Origin: Owenia fusiformis
Lineage: Eukaryota > Annelida > Polychaeta > Sabellida > Oweniidae
Length of the DNA stretch: 64,000 bases
Assembly: GCA_903813345.2 (NCBI GenBank)
Contig: CAIIXF020000006.1
Coordinates: 36,182,436 to 36,246,435 of the forward strand
Reading direction: 5' to 3'
The notes under the pieces are model-generated. The model ran no database searches and was not told the origin of the DNA. It saw only the letters and a program-made list of their open reading frames with translations. A program made the translations under genes and the position numbers. This document shows, in pieces, positions 46,801 through 58,729 of the stretch (position 1 is its first letter; each line of letters starts with the position of its first letter).

Positions 46801-47419
46801 TATCAGAACTGTCATACAGGCAACATCTGCCTAAGATGGAAAATTACTAATAAACTTATAATAATATTTGTACTTCACTTCTAAAAGAGAACCGAGCCAA
46901 GCAGAGTTCGTCGTCGAAATACAGACGACTTTCTATATGGCCATTTCCTCTGACATCCCAACATAGACTCTGCGCGCAGCTCTATAACTAGGGGGTTCTG
47001 ACCATTTTAAAAAATACATTCTTTTGATATCAAATCACTCTCATTAGATGCAGAATTTTTTTCTGAGTCCTATGCTTTTTACGGAATCAGAATCGGTGAA
47101 AAAATGGCCGAATAATGTCAAATATAGTGGTTGAAATCCATGGATATGGAACGGACATTTTAATCCCATTGAAAATACATGGGATTCATTGAAATACATT
47201 GAAACTACATGGTTCCAAAATGGCCCTTAAAATGGCCTAATATAAGTGTCATTCAGTGGTAATATTCATATTTAACAAGTTTGAGTTGAGTAATTGATCC
47301 CAAATTTTCACCGTTTCACCTTCTCATGTTTTTCTATCAGATTATAAACAATTGAAAAAAATTCAAGATGGCCGCCTTAGTAACAAGCACAAATAACAAA
47401 ATGGCTGCCGATATTTGAA

Positions 47420-48290
47420 AATTCCTATATATTTCATCTTAAATAACCTACATTTGTCAATCTCTGTTCTGTTAAAACACAACATACAGACTTGAAATGT
47501 ATCATGTTTTCACTATTTTGATGAAGAATCATGATTAAGTAAAATAAAGCACCTCTGATAATATAATGGTTGCCATGGTAACCCCCATAGTAGCCCGACC
47601 CTAAGCAACAGAAACAATGTACAAAATGGCAACATTTGTCCACACAACTAATATATAGTATAATATACTATCTTTGTTCAGCAATACAGAACTTGGTTCC
47701 TTTAAAATTCAAAATACAATACTGACAATTATTTTTGTTGCCAAGCAACGGGATAGCAACCATTTATGTCAATATACCTAGATTTATTTAAAAAAATGAT
47801 TTAGCATAACATTATTAATTGCTTTGAATAATGTTATTTTTAATATTTGTAGTTGTACAAAGAACCATAATAAAGAACTGGTGATAATATAGTGGTTGCC
47901 ATGGTGACCCCCATGTTCAACATTTCTCTATATTTATTTTGGTAGGCCTAATTGTGGTAGACATAATTGTGAAATATCTTTGGTCAGCAATAGATATCTT
48001 ATCTCAATCCTGGTTCTTTTATGGTTAAAAAACAATACTAAAGAAACCATGTTTTGTTGCCAAGCAACTGCATAGCAACCATTGTGTTGATATACTAGTA
48101 CCTAGATTTATTTTAAAAATGATTGTAGCACAAACTCTATTCTGTTGAAATGTATCATGTTTTTACTGTTTTGATGAAGAACAATGATTCAATAAAATAA
48201 AGAACTGGTAATAATATAATGGTTACCATAGTAACCTTCTAGGTAGCCCCACCCTAACCAAATGAACAGCAACATTTCTTGTTGAAAAGG
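47420..48290 (+). repeat. Tandem array, about 2.7 units of 326 bp
   Basis: The landmark GGTTGCCATGGTAACCCCCAT (with changes) starts at 47568, 47894 and 48221. Shared GTTGCCAAGCAAC and CCTAGATTTATTT confirm the period. Non-coding. Confidence 0.85.
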
Positions 48291-48970
48291 GGACTGTTTG
48301 TTTGATGACATTTGCTTATTTACAACAGCTTACCTTGAATTCGGATGAAATGCCTTTAAAACCGTTGAAATTGAAGAGGCTCTATGCCATAGGATAGCAC
48401 AATCAAGACACCTCTGGACTTTTTTTGCATATTTAGTTTCACTACATATATTTACCAAAAAAGATGTCCCAAATCCCCCTCTTTCAATGTTAATTTTGCG
48501 ATTGTGCTGGCCGATGTAATTATTTTTGAAGAAAGTAATTCAATCTGAAGTTCGAATATTCCGGGAAAGTCCTCCTGATTGGTCGTTGAATTTGTTTATC
48601 ATAAACCTTGTTGGCTCCCTGTTTCAAGGGCTTATGGGTGCTTGTGGGGATTCCCCTCGATAGCCTAGAAATCGATTGCGTTTAATTCTGCAGTTTGATT
48701 GTTCTGTTGATTATATCCGATATTTCGGCAATAATATAACCAAAAGTTAATCTCAAGATATATCCATGATATGTGAGATATTGTTTGAGCAATAACAAAA
48801 GGACATCATTGATTGTCTTGGGGAGAAAACTATGGCATATTGCATCTTTAATAGCCATGTCTTCATTTGAGCAATGTGTAAGTGTAGAAAATGTCCATTG
48901 TGTTTCCTCTGGTTTGTTCGAGCGTTAGCATCCCCTGCCTCTAGTCGTATTGTCTAACAAAAAACCTTTT
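48291..48970. other. No gene seen
   Basis: AT-rich sequence without recognisable coding signal or repeat. Confidence 0.4.
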
Positions 48971-48973
48971 TTG

Positions 48974-49076
48974 GGGTTGTCGCGTTGGCTGAGAGGTCTT
49001 GAGCGCCAGCACATTCCAGCTAGGTATATGGGTGCCTTAAACCAAGAGGTTGTGAGTTTGAGATGTGTGTGCTCCT
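48974..49076 (+). mobile_element. tRNA(Leu)-like SINE head
   Basis: TTGGCTGAGAGGTCTTGAGC resembles the A box and D arm of tRNA-Leu, followed by GCGCCAG, a long variable-arm-like part, and GGTTGTGAGTTTGAGATG as a decayed B box (compare GGTTCGAATCC). The 3' acceptor pairing is poor, so it is not a functional tRNA. tRNA-derived SINEs start in this way. Confidence 0.55.
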
Positions 49077-49502
49077 TGTGTTAATCCATTCATTAGAAAT
49101 GACCATGCTTCTCTTTCACAGCCTGAAAAAATATTATGAAGAGTTACAAGAAGTCACACTTATTACTGAGAGTACAGTAAAATAGAGTACCTATAAGTAT
49201 GTATGTACAATTTATGAAAAAACTTTTAGAACATACATACATAATCTAGTAGTCTACTGCTTATTGCAATAGATCTCCACAAAACAAAATAGTAGCTTTA
49301 GATTTTACACTTACATATGTCAAAATGAACACAACTGGGAACAACCACGCCTCAGAGAGCTTCTATGTAAGACACTGAAAAAATAAAAGTAGACCTTCAA
49401 ATTCATGGGGAGTTAGTCAACCCTCCCTCTTATATTCTCTAGCCTATATTATTTTATAAAGATAATTTTGGAGGGGGGATGATTTACTCTCCATGTGAGA
49501 CA

Positions 49503-50274
49503 CTATCAGTTGCAAGACTAACGCCTGGCGTAACCGTCACCATGTTATTGAATATTCAGCGTTTTTAAGTAGCGCAGGGATCCTGCCATGACCGTGGTAA
49601 TGTTATCGTGAAAGCCTGGTATAACCGCACATTACCACGGTCATGACAGGCCTTGCAATATAATACAGCGTTGTCACAGTTATACCAAGCTTACACAATA
49701 ACACTGCATCGGTCATGGCATGGTCTTTGCGCTACTTAAAAATACTGAATAACATGGTGACTTACTTCGGTCCAAAGCCTTCTCTATATTCCGGCTTTGA
49801 GGAGGAAGATTGAGCTGCCTTAGTATTATAAATATTGTAAATCATTGTGTCACACGCACAGTAAATATGGCATAATAATATGAAATATACCTTTATGTAT
49901 AGATTTGAAGAACATCAGCTCACATCCCCGTCTGAATCTATTGTTATATTTGATTTCTTTAAGCGAGAATAATTTCAAATGTTATTCACGTCCAGAACCG
50001 GAAGCCATTTTTAGCTACAGCGAGAAAATTTCACCATGTGTCAAAACTCCGAAATGAAATTTTGAAATATCTAAATCCAGACAAGCAACGCTTCATCCTA
50101 AATATGATTAATATTCTTAAAAATATTTATAAAATTTATTAAAAATGAGTTCTAGGTGCGTGTAGGTGCGTGTAGCACAGTACATACGAAATCAATGAAG
50201 TTTCGTCTAGCTCTAAGCTAGAGACTCGAGTAAATGGTGACAGTTACGCCAGGCGTAAGTCTTGCAATAGATAG
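49503..50274. mobile_element. TIR element of the GCAAGACTAACGCCTGGCG family
   Basis: The left end CTATC...TTGCAAGACTAACGCC and the right end (inverse, TTGCAAGACTTACGCC) pair over about 45 bp. GCCATGACCGTGGTAATG and its inverse recur just inside. No coding sequence. A larger member lies at 56568-60225. Confidence 0.8.
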
Positions 50275-51277
50275 CATGTGCTCCATGTTCATATTTAGGA
50301 AAATTAGTCAGATATTATTTTTCAAGTAAAGTATTTTTCTATAAGTCAATAAAATAGGTCCCATTGATTGAGACAGAAAAAAATTCAATGTCAACAAACA
50401 GCTGATCAGGGGAAAAACTGGGTCACTTGCGACTTTCAATGATTGAAATTGCATTCACTCAGTGTCACCAGGAGTTTGTACAAAGATCACATAGGAAGGG
50501 AAGTAACATGATGTTATAGGTGTGCTCAAAATTCTACAATAGTATTGTTTAAAGAATTAGATCTCGGCTAGAGTTGTACATTTTGAAATTTAAAAATCAT
50601 TCGAAAATAGATTTAAATTTCCCGTTTATTTTCCACTAATTTCGCATTATATGAGCGAGCGGGGCTCAAGACAAATGGTATATTGTTTCTATATATACTT
50701 GTTTATGTAATTAATCAATAATTTCTTTGAAATACAGACTAATAACTTTGTAAACTCACCTTTAATACGACGAGACCAAAAATTAAATTCAAATCCAATA
50801 TGGCGGGAAATCTACATCCGGGACTTTCGTCAATCTACAGCTTTAATATCTCGACACCACTTTTCAGAGCAAAATGGGCATGATGTGGTCATAAATAAAT
50901 TGGCGATTTATGATGCTATTTTATCCGATATATACTCAATTTCATTAGAATGAGTGAAGCACTCGGAAAAAACTAATAATATGAGCTAGGCCTCAAAAAG
51001 ACCAAATCACTAGTAGGCTACTTCAAACTACCAATTCACCTCTTTCTACTCTTTTTTTGCACTTGCTTCACTCGATAAATTAATTTTTAGCATATTTGAC
51101 TTTTGCATGCGAGATTTCAAGTCATATAGTTAAGTATTTGTACTGCCCATTTTTACTCGAAAACTTCTGTCATTTTTCTGAAGGTAAGAAATTTAGGGGC
51201 CACCATCTTGAAATACGAACGTCATAAAAATGTAATCAAAATTCATATTTTTCAACAAATATGCGGTACTAGGACAT
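50275..51277. other. No gene seen
   Basis: AT-rich. ATGGCGGG and other scattered GC-rich motifs only. Confidence 0.4.
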
Positions 51278-52040
51278 TAAGGTCTCATGGAAGTTAACAG
51301 GAAATGACAAAACAAAAAATGACAAAGCCATGCTGGATTTTGAAAATTTTTTGAACCAAGATAACAGAGTTCTCTTTGGACCTCCAGTCAGTTTAACTAG
51401 TTCCACATATCATTTACATGACCTGGAACACAATTGAAATGGTCAGAATGACCATAAACATGATAAAATAACCTTTTTAGCCCTCTGAAAATGTGACTGA
51501 AAAATAGCTAAGAGTCGGTGCTCAGGAGAGGTCACTGAACAGAATCTTTTAATTTTTTCAGAAAATGTGCCCAATATATTGCTTTAAATGATACAATCTT
51601 TGAAATTTTTAAAAATCGTCTGAAACAATAATGGCTGGAGTAAAAAGGAAAATAGATCGATTTTCAATTCAGTTTTTTTCATTTTTTTCTTTTTCTAAGA
51701 ATGATATCAAATTTTTTTAAATTGTATCATTTAGAGCAATATATTGGGCACATTTTCTGAAAAATTCAAAAGATTCTGTTCAGTGACCATTCCTGAGCAC
51801 CGACTCTTAGCTATTTTTTAGTCACATTTTCAGAGGGCTAAAAAGGTTATTTTATCATGTTTATGGTCATTCTGACCATTTCAATTGTGTTCCAGGTCAT
51901 GTAAATGATATGTGGAACTAGTTAAACTGACTGGAGGTCCAAAGAGAACTCTGTTATCTTGGTTCAAAAAATTTTCAAAATCCAGCATGGCTTTGTCATT
52001 TTTTGTTTTGTCATTTCCTGTTAACTTCCATGAGACCTTA
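51278..52040. repeat. 763-bp palindrome
   Basis: TAAGGTCTCATGGAAGTTAA at the left and its exact inverse at the right. The arms of more than 320 bp are nearly identical (CAGTTTAACTAGTTCCACAT and inverse; GGTCAGAATGACCATAAACA and inverse). The spacer is about 100 bp. Low divergence means it is young or maintained. Confidence 0.9.
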
Positions 52041-52658
52041 AACGTACAACAAAACTATCAGTTTGTGTAAGTAGTGTATATTTATTTAATAATATTCATT
52101 TTTACGGTATTTTATAACATATTTCATGGATAAAATGGATCATATTCAGGTTGTCCGTGGATAATTGCGAACGTCAGAACCCCCTAGTACTATAACAAGA
52201 AAAAAAATAAAATTAAAAGTGAAGTGGGCGATAATATAATATTCACAACTTGTTCTTCGATAAATCTCTTATTCAAAGTACAAATAGGCTTACCTATTTA
52301 ATCACAGATAATTTGGGTATCTCTTGTGCACCTCAAAGGCTATTTACCTAACTTAGTCTTACAATTCATTTTAAAACAACATTTAGATCTACCACTTCCG
52401 CTATTTTGAGCATGCGTGCTTGCACTCATCCGGGTTAGTTTATCACCCTGCACGTTTTGTGAAATTTTGCAATAACTTTGCATTTATTTCGTTGTTTCTA
52501 GAGATTTACGCATTCCTAAGGTATGGAAATTTATGTTCATGTCACATATTATTACTACAGTTGATTTTCTCGCTAGATTTAACTCAATTGAAAAGACGAG
52601 GCCCAAGCACAGGAAGTTGTAAGCTTATCAATTTTTCAATTTTTGGTCCTTTCTTACC

Positions 52659-52748
52659 ATAGGCCAAGGGTAAAGTAATACTAAGCTGTATATAGAAGAG
52701 ACTGTCTCTTCTATATACGGCTTACTATTACTTTTCCCTTGGCCTATG
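52659..52748. mobile_element. 90-bp hairpin MITE with 9-bp target duplication
   Basis: ATAGGCCAAGGGTAAAGTAA pairs with its inverse at the right end. TTTCTTACC flanks both sides (52650-52658 and 52749-52757). Confidence 0.85.
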
Positions 52749-53780
52749 TTTCTTACCTTATTCTTCGGCCAAAGTGTGGCCTTACGCTTATCATGGACCA
52801 CAGAGGTTGAGGCTTATTTTCAGCTCGTATCTGTTCACATGTTAAATTATGAAACTTTACAATTTATTTTACAATAAACTATTGCACCCAATTCCATGAA
52901 ATCGGTCTCAAATTAATAATTAATCAAGGTTTTACCATTGGGTATTTAATATGTAGCGTAACCTGTCTTGTGCTGATTGTTATGAAGCAAAATATGAGAG
53001 AGGTGAAACCATTTTCGCCGCCATTTTCGAAAATTTTTGTTGACATTGGCAATTCACCCAAGTTTTGATGACCATTTTTTGAATGATAAGGGGACAGATA
53101 ATTACTCTCAATACATCGAAATGAAGTAATAACATGTGAAATATTTCACTTTTGTTCAGTTTTGCCCAAATAAACGCTTACAATTTTTCGAAAATTGAGT
53201 TTGAAGTGGAGCATATTTTTGACTGAACTATTGCACATTGTTTTACTCCCCGTCAACTCCATGTCAAAAGCTCAATCGCAAGAAAAGTCACCTTTCTTTT
53301 GAAATTTATAAAAATAAATTTAAAAATCAAGTGATCCCGGTGTGCACCGTTGATTTAAAAAAACGCAGGCTACTTCCGCCATATTGTTTTGGATCTACTT
53401 CCGCCATTTTGTCATGTTCAAGATCAGTCACTCAGTCAGTCTTCTGGCCAAAATTTATGCAAGCCTGTCAGCATATTTGGTTTAAGATATATGCTACCTA
53501 CCTCTATAAATTCATCTTAAGGTCTGTATCACATTTATTTGATCAGGAAAGCAGAAGAAAGTTATAAATTTTTGCAAAACGTGACTTCCGGAAGTGGGCG
53601 ATAATAGGGTCAAATTCACTTCAGTCAATTTGAACTACCCTTGAACTTAATTGTTAATAACGTTTGTTAGTCTTATCATATATCATTTAAATGATAATAT
53701 AAGAAACTAAATATGATTCAAATTCATATTATTTTGCATGATGTTGTTGATTAATCCAAAATTAGAACTTTTGGGAATTA
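52749..53780. other. No gene seen
   Basis: No supported coding frame. A 109-codon plus-strand frame at 53238 has no motifs. Confidence 0.4.
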
Positions 53781-54535
53781 AAGAGGCATAATCTGATTTT
53801 CTAAGAGGCACATACGTATTATCATGGGCTCTATCAGAGAGTGGTAGAGCCCATGGTATTATGATTATGCTTCTGCTTGAAGAAATACTTACCAGCTGCA
53901 CATCTATTTCTATTTGATTGGAGTGACACACAATTATAATTGAGATTGATAACCATCTGACTATTTAAAGGCACAAATTGGCCTTTACATTTGTATTTAT
54001 TCAAGATATTAAAAGAGGCAGAAATAATCACATTGCTCTTGCTACTCATCAACAAGGCAACATTTAATCAAAAGGTTAATAATATTTGAGAATTTAATTT
54101 TTGTATCAGCAATATTTTGAGCCATTTACTAGACTTAAACTTTTTGAAAATACAGAATAAACATAAAGAGGCACATCTAAATTAGACTTCTTATTGATCA
54201 TGCCCAAGCTTAAGATGCACTTACTCATTTCTACAAGCATTCCTACTTGTCTTGAACAGCACATGATGATTATGGATTATTAATAAAGAGGCACAAGTTG
54301 ATCTCTATAATTGAAGGTATTATTTGGGAGGCAAATTTTGAGAGCCAAATAATACTTAGTAGTAGTCTCATTGCTCTTGCTACCCATCAAAAAGATCTAA
54401 AAGGTATCTTGTTAATATTAGAGAGGCACAAGATAAATCACAATACCTAAATCATAAATGTCGAAATAAATAGCCTTTATATTTCATGATTTATTTATTC
54501 AGGCTGCTTAACTTATATGTAAATAAAGAGGCAAA
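53781..54535 (+). repeat. Dispersed AAAGAGGCAC motif series
   Basis: AAAGAGGCAC or close forms occur near 53779, 53801, 53967, 54011, 54165, 54283, 54419 and 54523, at intervals of roughly 20-165 bp. ATTGCTCTTGCTAC followed by CATCAA occurs twice (about 54030, 54370), so part is a decayed tandem repeat. A 12-bp stem (CATGGGCTCTA) lies at 53823-53855. Confidence 0.5.
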
Positions 54536-54659
54536 GCCTGAGTTTTGCATCAAGATAAAAATATTCCTCACACCATCCTACATGTCCTAGTAGCTGTAAA
54601 ATATAATTTTGAATGAATTGATCAATATACTTGACTAAACAGAATTTAAATATCAGTGA

Positions 54660-55262
54660 CAAATATCAGTGACATCATATATGACATACTGTGTCATATG
54701 ACTATTATAACATATACTTTTTGACATTTTTTTTTAGTTTTCTTTCATCTTTAGACCCCTATAACTTTTTAATCATTCAACCTATCAATTTGAAAATGAT
54801 TTCATTGCCTTTCTTAGCCAATTTTACACATATATGTAGATTTTTCAGATTTTTTGCTGCATAGTTTAAAAGATATTTGTCTTCCCCACCCTGATACACT
54901 TATAATGAAAACTTCAAAGAAATACTTTTTTTATGATAAAAACACACTTTTCTTGTTTTTGTTATAAAAATTGAAACAATAATGCTATCTACATTTGTTT
55001 TTCAGATTAATAATGCCTTTTTTGTATACTTTGAGAAAATTAAAAAATATGACACTCATCAGTGACTAAGAATATGACATCCCATGTCATGTGACACACA
55101 CTTTTTGACAAAACTTTTTTTTCGATTTTCCATCTTTAGACCCCTATAACATTTTAATGGTTCAAGCTACAACTTTGGGAATGGTTTCATTGATTTTCTC
55201 AGCCAATTTTACATAAATATGGATTTTTTCAGATTTTTTGATGCATTTTTTAAAAAACCTCT
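54660..55262 (+). repeat. Two direct copies of a 220-bp sequence
   Basis: 54660-54880 and 55060-55262 share TCTTTAGACCCCTATAAC, AGCCAATTTTACA and TTTTTCAGATTTTTTG in the same order, about 380-390 bp apart. Confidence 0.75.
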
Positions 55263-55431
55263 GTGGTCCCTATTATTATGAAGCCCGCTATCTCTCATGA
55301 ACTCTCATCGATTTATTTATTTTTATCCGTGAAAGATTCTGCCCCGTCGATTCCTACTTATTAGTAATAACTGAAGGTCATCTCAAATCAAAAAAATCTT
55401 GATTTCATTACGATTTATTATATTATGTGAC

Positions 55432-55841
55432 TAAGGTTCAGCTGGAAAGTAACATTTTGGTAAAAAATTGCTATACCTGCACATGTTATTTTCTGGTACA
55501 TAATTAAGTATGAAGGCATGTGTGTATTTCCTTGCTTTTTTCAGGAAAGTATCATTACATTGTCTACTTTTAGTAAACCTGGAAACAGGTCAATGGTAGC
55601 TCCTGTGTTGTCTGGAAACTTTGAAAGAAAATTTGGAAAAACAGGAAGTGTGAAATATCAGAATTCCCTGGAGTTCCCTTTGAACGCCAACCAGATATTC
55701 TAAAAGAAGACAATGTAATGATACTTTCCTGAAAAAAGCAAGGAAATTGATACATGCCTTCATACTTTATTTTGTACCAGAAAATAACATGTGCAGGTAT
55801 AGCAATTTTTTACCAAAATGTTACTTTCCAGCTGTACCTTA
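55432..55841. mobile_element. Complete palindromic MITE, TAAGGT-CAGCTGGAAAG family
   Basis: Arms of about 190 bp are almost exact inverses (GGAAAGTAACATTTTGGTAA; GCTATACCTGCACATGTTAT; TCAGGAAAGTATCATTACAT). It gives the reference for the copies at 13318 and 23238. Confidence 0.9.
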
Positions 55842-56023
55842 AATAGCCTACACATGTATATTTTTACGCAGTGTGAAGGAAACATTACCAGGGAAACACT
55901 GGACTTCGATATTATGATTCAAAGCCAATAGTACTGCCCATTTCACTGTATTATTTCATCAGTCAAACCCCAAAAATTAGAAATCAGGAGACCATTGTGC
56001 AATAATATCACATGCTATCTTAT

Positions 56024-56562
56024 CCCGATCCCGGACTATAGCCTGCACTGATCGCATTCATTTGCCTGTACGATTACAACTTGGGAGAATTATCTACGCC
56101 CCTTACACTTAAGATACCTACCTCAATGCATTATAGAACTCAAGATGTAACTTCTAATATATTGGAACCGCCGATTGTCTGGGTATATCGGCAGAACGGG
56201 AACATTTTCTCTTTTTCATTGAGAGAGATTCCATCACTTTTCAAAATGGCGGTTTGATTTAAAAGGGGAATCCCCCGTTTGGCTGTCCCGGATGTAGCCC
56301 GGAAGTACCAATATGGAGGAATTTGACGGTTGAAATAAGTTAAATGTTACACGCAAATATTACGATCAAAAACGAAAATGTCTTCGTTCTGCCGATAAAC
56401 CCAGACAATTGTGGATTCAACTACACGAAAAGAATGCTAAATTACCAAGGAATCTATTGAAGTAGGTATCTGAAGTGTAAGATCAGTAAAAAATTCTCCC
56501 ATGTTGTAATCGCACAGGCAAAAGATTGAGATGTTCACAGGACCATAGTCCGGGAACGGGAT
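56024..56562. mobile_element. Foldback element next to the composite element
   Basis: TTATCCCGATCCCGGACTAT, TTTGCCTGTACGATTACAAC and GTCTGGGTATATCGGCAGAA at the left reappear in inverse order at the right (TTCTGCCGATAAACCCAGAC and so on). No coding sequence. Confidence 0.85.
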
Positions 56563-56789
56563 AAATGCTATCTATTGCAAGACTAACGCCTGGTGTAACC
56601 GTCACCATGTTATTCTGTGTTTTTTAAGTAGCGCAAGGATCCTGCCATGACCGTGGCAGTGTTATTTTGTAAGCCTGGTATAACCGTGACAACGCTAAGG
56701 CCTATCATGACCGTGAGTGTTATCGTGGAATGCTGGCGCGACCGTAGCATTTACGTTTAATTAAAGATTTTTTTACTGTTGTTTATAAA

Positions 56790-57615
56790 CACAGGCTGGT
56801 ATCGAAAGATTTGTCCGCTGAGTTTGCTATTTTTCATAAAAACACTAAAAATGCTTCACGATTTATTTTTTAACTCATATGTTTCGTTATATCAAAGATA
56901 ATTACTTACTCCATCCAATGGATATATCATTTGCGTGTAACCTTCACTTCTGTTTGAAGTTCAATAATGCTAGGAGTAAAATCTATTGAAAACGGCGCCA
57001 GAGTATCAAACTCTAAAATGTACCATTTCTTTTTTAACTTTTTAATGGCATGATATAGTGACACGATAATATTAACATATGTTTTAAGCATAACTCTGAA
57101 TGTACTAATGAGATATTAATGCATTGGGTCTTTTTAATTTTTTTAATAAAAAATAATATTAATATTTTTTGTCCGCTGTGACGGAGCATTTTCACAGTTC
57201 ACATTTGCAACTGCTCCGTCACAGCGGACAAAAAAATTAAACATTATTTTTTATAAAAGAATTAAAAAGACCAAATACATCAACATCTCATTTATACCTT
57301 CATAGTTATGCTGAAACCATGTGTAAATATTATCGTGTCACTATATCGTGCCATTAGAAAGTTAAACAAGAAATGGTACATTTTGAAGTATGATACTCCG
57401 GCGCCATTGTCAATAGCTTTTCTTCCCAGCGTAATTGGACTTCAAACAGAAGTGAAAATTACCCGCAAATAATATATCCATTGCATGGAGTAAGTAATTT
57501 TGTATGGTATAACGAAACATACGAGTTAAAAAATAAATCGTGAAGTATTCTTAGTGTTTTTATGAAAAATAGCATGCTCCGTCACAGCGGACAAATATTT
57601 CGATACTAGCCTGTG
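56790..57615. mobile_element. Nested palindrome (CACAGGCTGGTATCGAAAGA)
   Basis: Arms of about 390 bp. The left end CACAGGCTGGTATCGAAAGA pairs with its inverse (TATTTCGATACTAGCCTGTG). TTTGTCCGCTG and TGCTCCGTCACAGCGGACAA occur near the ends and again at the centre. Confidence 0.85.
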
Positions 57616-57994
57616 ATTAATCGATTTGTTTACTATCCACTTTTAAAAATTTGTAAATTTTATGTCTCCGGTCTAAATTGTTCATTATCGTGATACAAAT
57701 AAGTTGTCTTATTCTGTGTAAATGATTAATTATTTGAAAATATGCGGAAAATAATGTGAATATAATGTCAGTAGTAATTTTGATATAAACATGATTAAGG
57801 TAGTTAAACACCATGATCATATAGTGTTAAACTGTTAAATTGTATAGTATGATTATAATGACGATCACTTAAAATTGTTTAAGGATATTTCTGACATTAA
57901 TGTGATACATATTTACTGTGCCCTAGTACTAGTCATTGCAATACATTATCACGGATTAAGCCTAAATTTCTACATGACCACCCACATATGTGGC

Positions 57995-58570
57995 CTTGCA
58001 ATACTATATTACATTGTCACGGTCATGGCAGGCCTGTCATGACCGTGACAATGCTATATTATATTGCAAGGCCTGTCATGACCGTGGTAATGTTAAAGCC
58101 CCGTATGACCGTGACAATGCTTGCAAGGCCTGTCATGACCATGGTAATGCTATATTATATTGCAAGGCCTGTCATGAATATGGTTGTAATGCCTGTCAAG
58201 ACTGTGCTAATGCTGAAGCCTGATATGACCGTGACAATGCTTGCAAGGCCTGTCATGACCGTGACAATGCTTGCAAGGCCTGTCATGACCGTGACAATGC
58301 TATATTATATTATATTGCAAGGCCTCTCATGACCGTGGTAATGTTAAAGCCCCGTATGACCGTGACAATGCTATATTATATTGCAAGGCCTGTCATGAAT
58401 ATGGTTGTAATGCCTGTCAAGACTGTGCTACTGCTGAAGCCTGATATGACTGTGACAATGCTTGCAAGGCCTGTCATGACCGTGACAATGATTGCAAGGC
58501 CTGTCATGACCGTGACAATGCTATATTATATTGCAAGGCCTCTCATGACCGTGGTTGTATTTAAAGTAGC
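57995..58570 (+). repeat. Minisatellite of GCAAGGCCTGTCATGACCGTG units
   Basis: More than ten units of TGCAAGGCCTGTCATGACCG with GTGACAATGC or ATATTATAT spacers, including a higher-order repeat of about 240 bp (58080-58310 against 58325-58550). The core CATGACCGTG is also in the element's TIR. Open frames (AMTVTMLARPVM-type repeats) result from the unit length and are not called as genes. Confidence 0.9.
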
Positions 58571-58729
58571 ATGAGAACACCGTAATGACAATTTTTCTTC
58601 GTGTTTAACTACCTTAAAGATGTAAATAAAGACTACTAAAAATGTGTATTAATTATCCCACCGAACAAAGTTCGAGAGGGATATAGGAAAGCCGTACGTC
58701 CGTTCGTCCGTCTGTCCATCCGTCTGTTT

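Larger units (their letters stand above)
46988..52188. mobile_element. Possible 5.2-kb element with 16-bp perfect TIR
   Basis: ACTAGGGGGTTCTGAC at 46988 and its exact inverse at 52173-52188. TATAAC or CTATA lies next to both ends and may be the target duplication. Contents are tandem repeats, a SINE head, another TIR element and a palindrome. Two unrelated copies of a 16-mer in inverse orientation are unlikely by chance but not excluded. Confidence 0.45.

Noticed and set aside
48974-49076. Functional tRNA-Leu gene
   Set aside because: B box and acceptor stem are decayed and the variable region is too long.
57988-58574. Repeat proteins (AMTVTMLARPVM type) in the minisatellite
   Set aside because: Several overlapping frames are open only because of unit length. 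No start context, no family.
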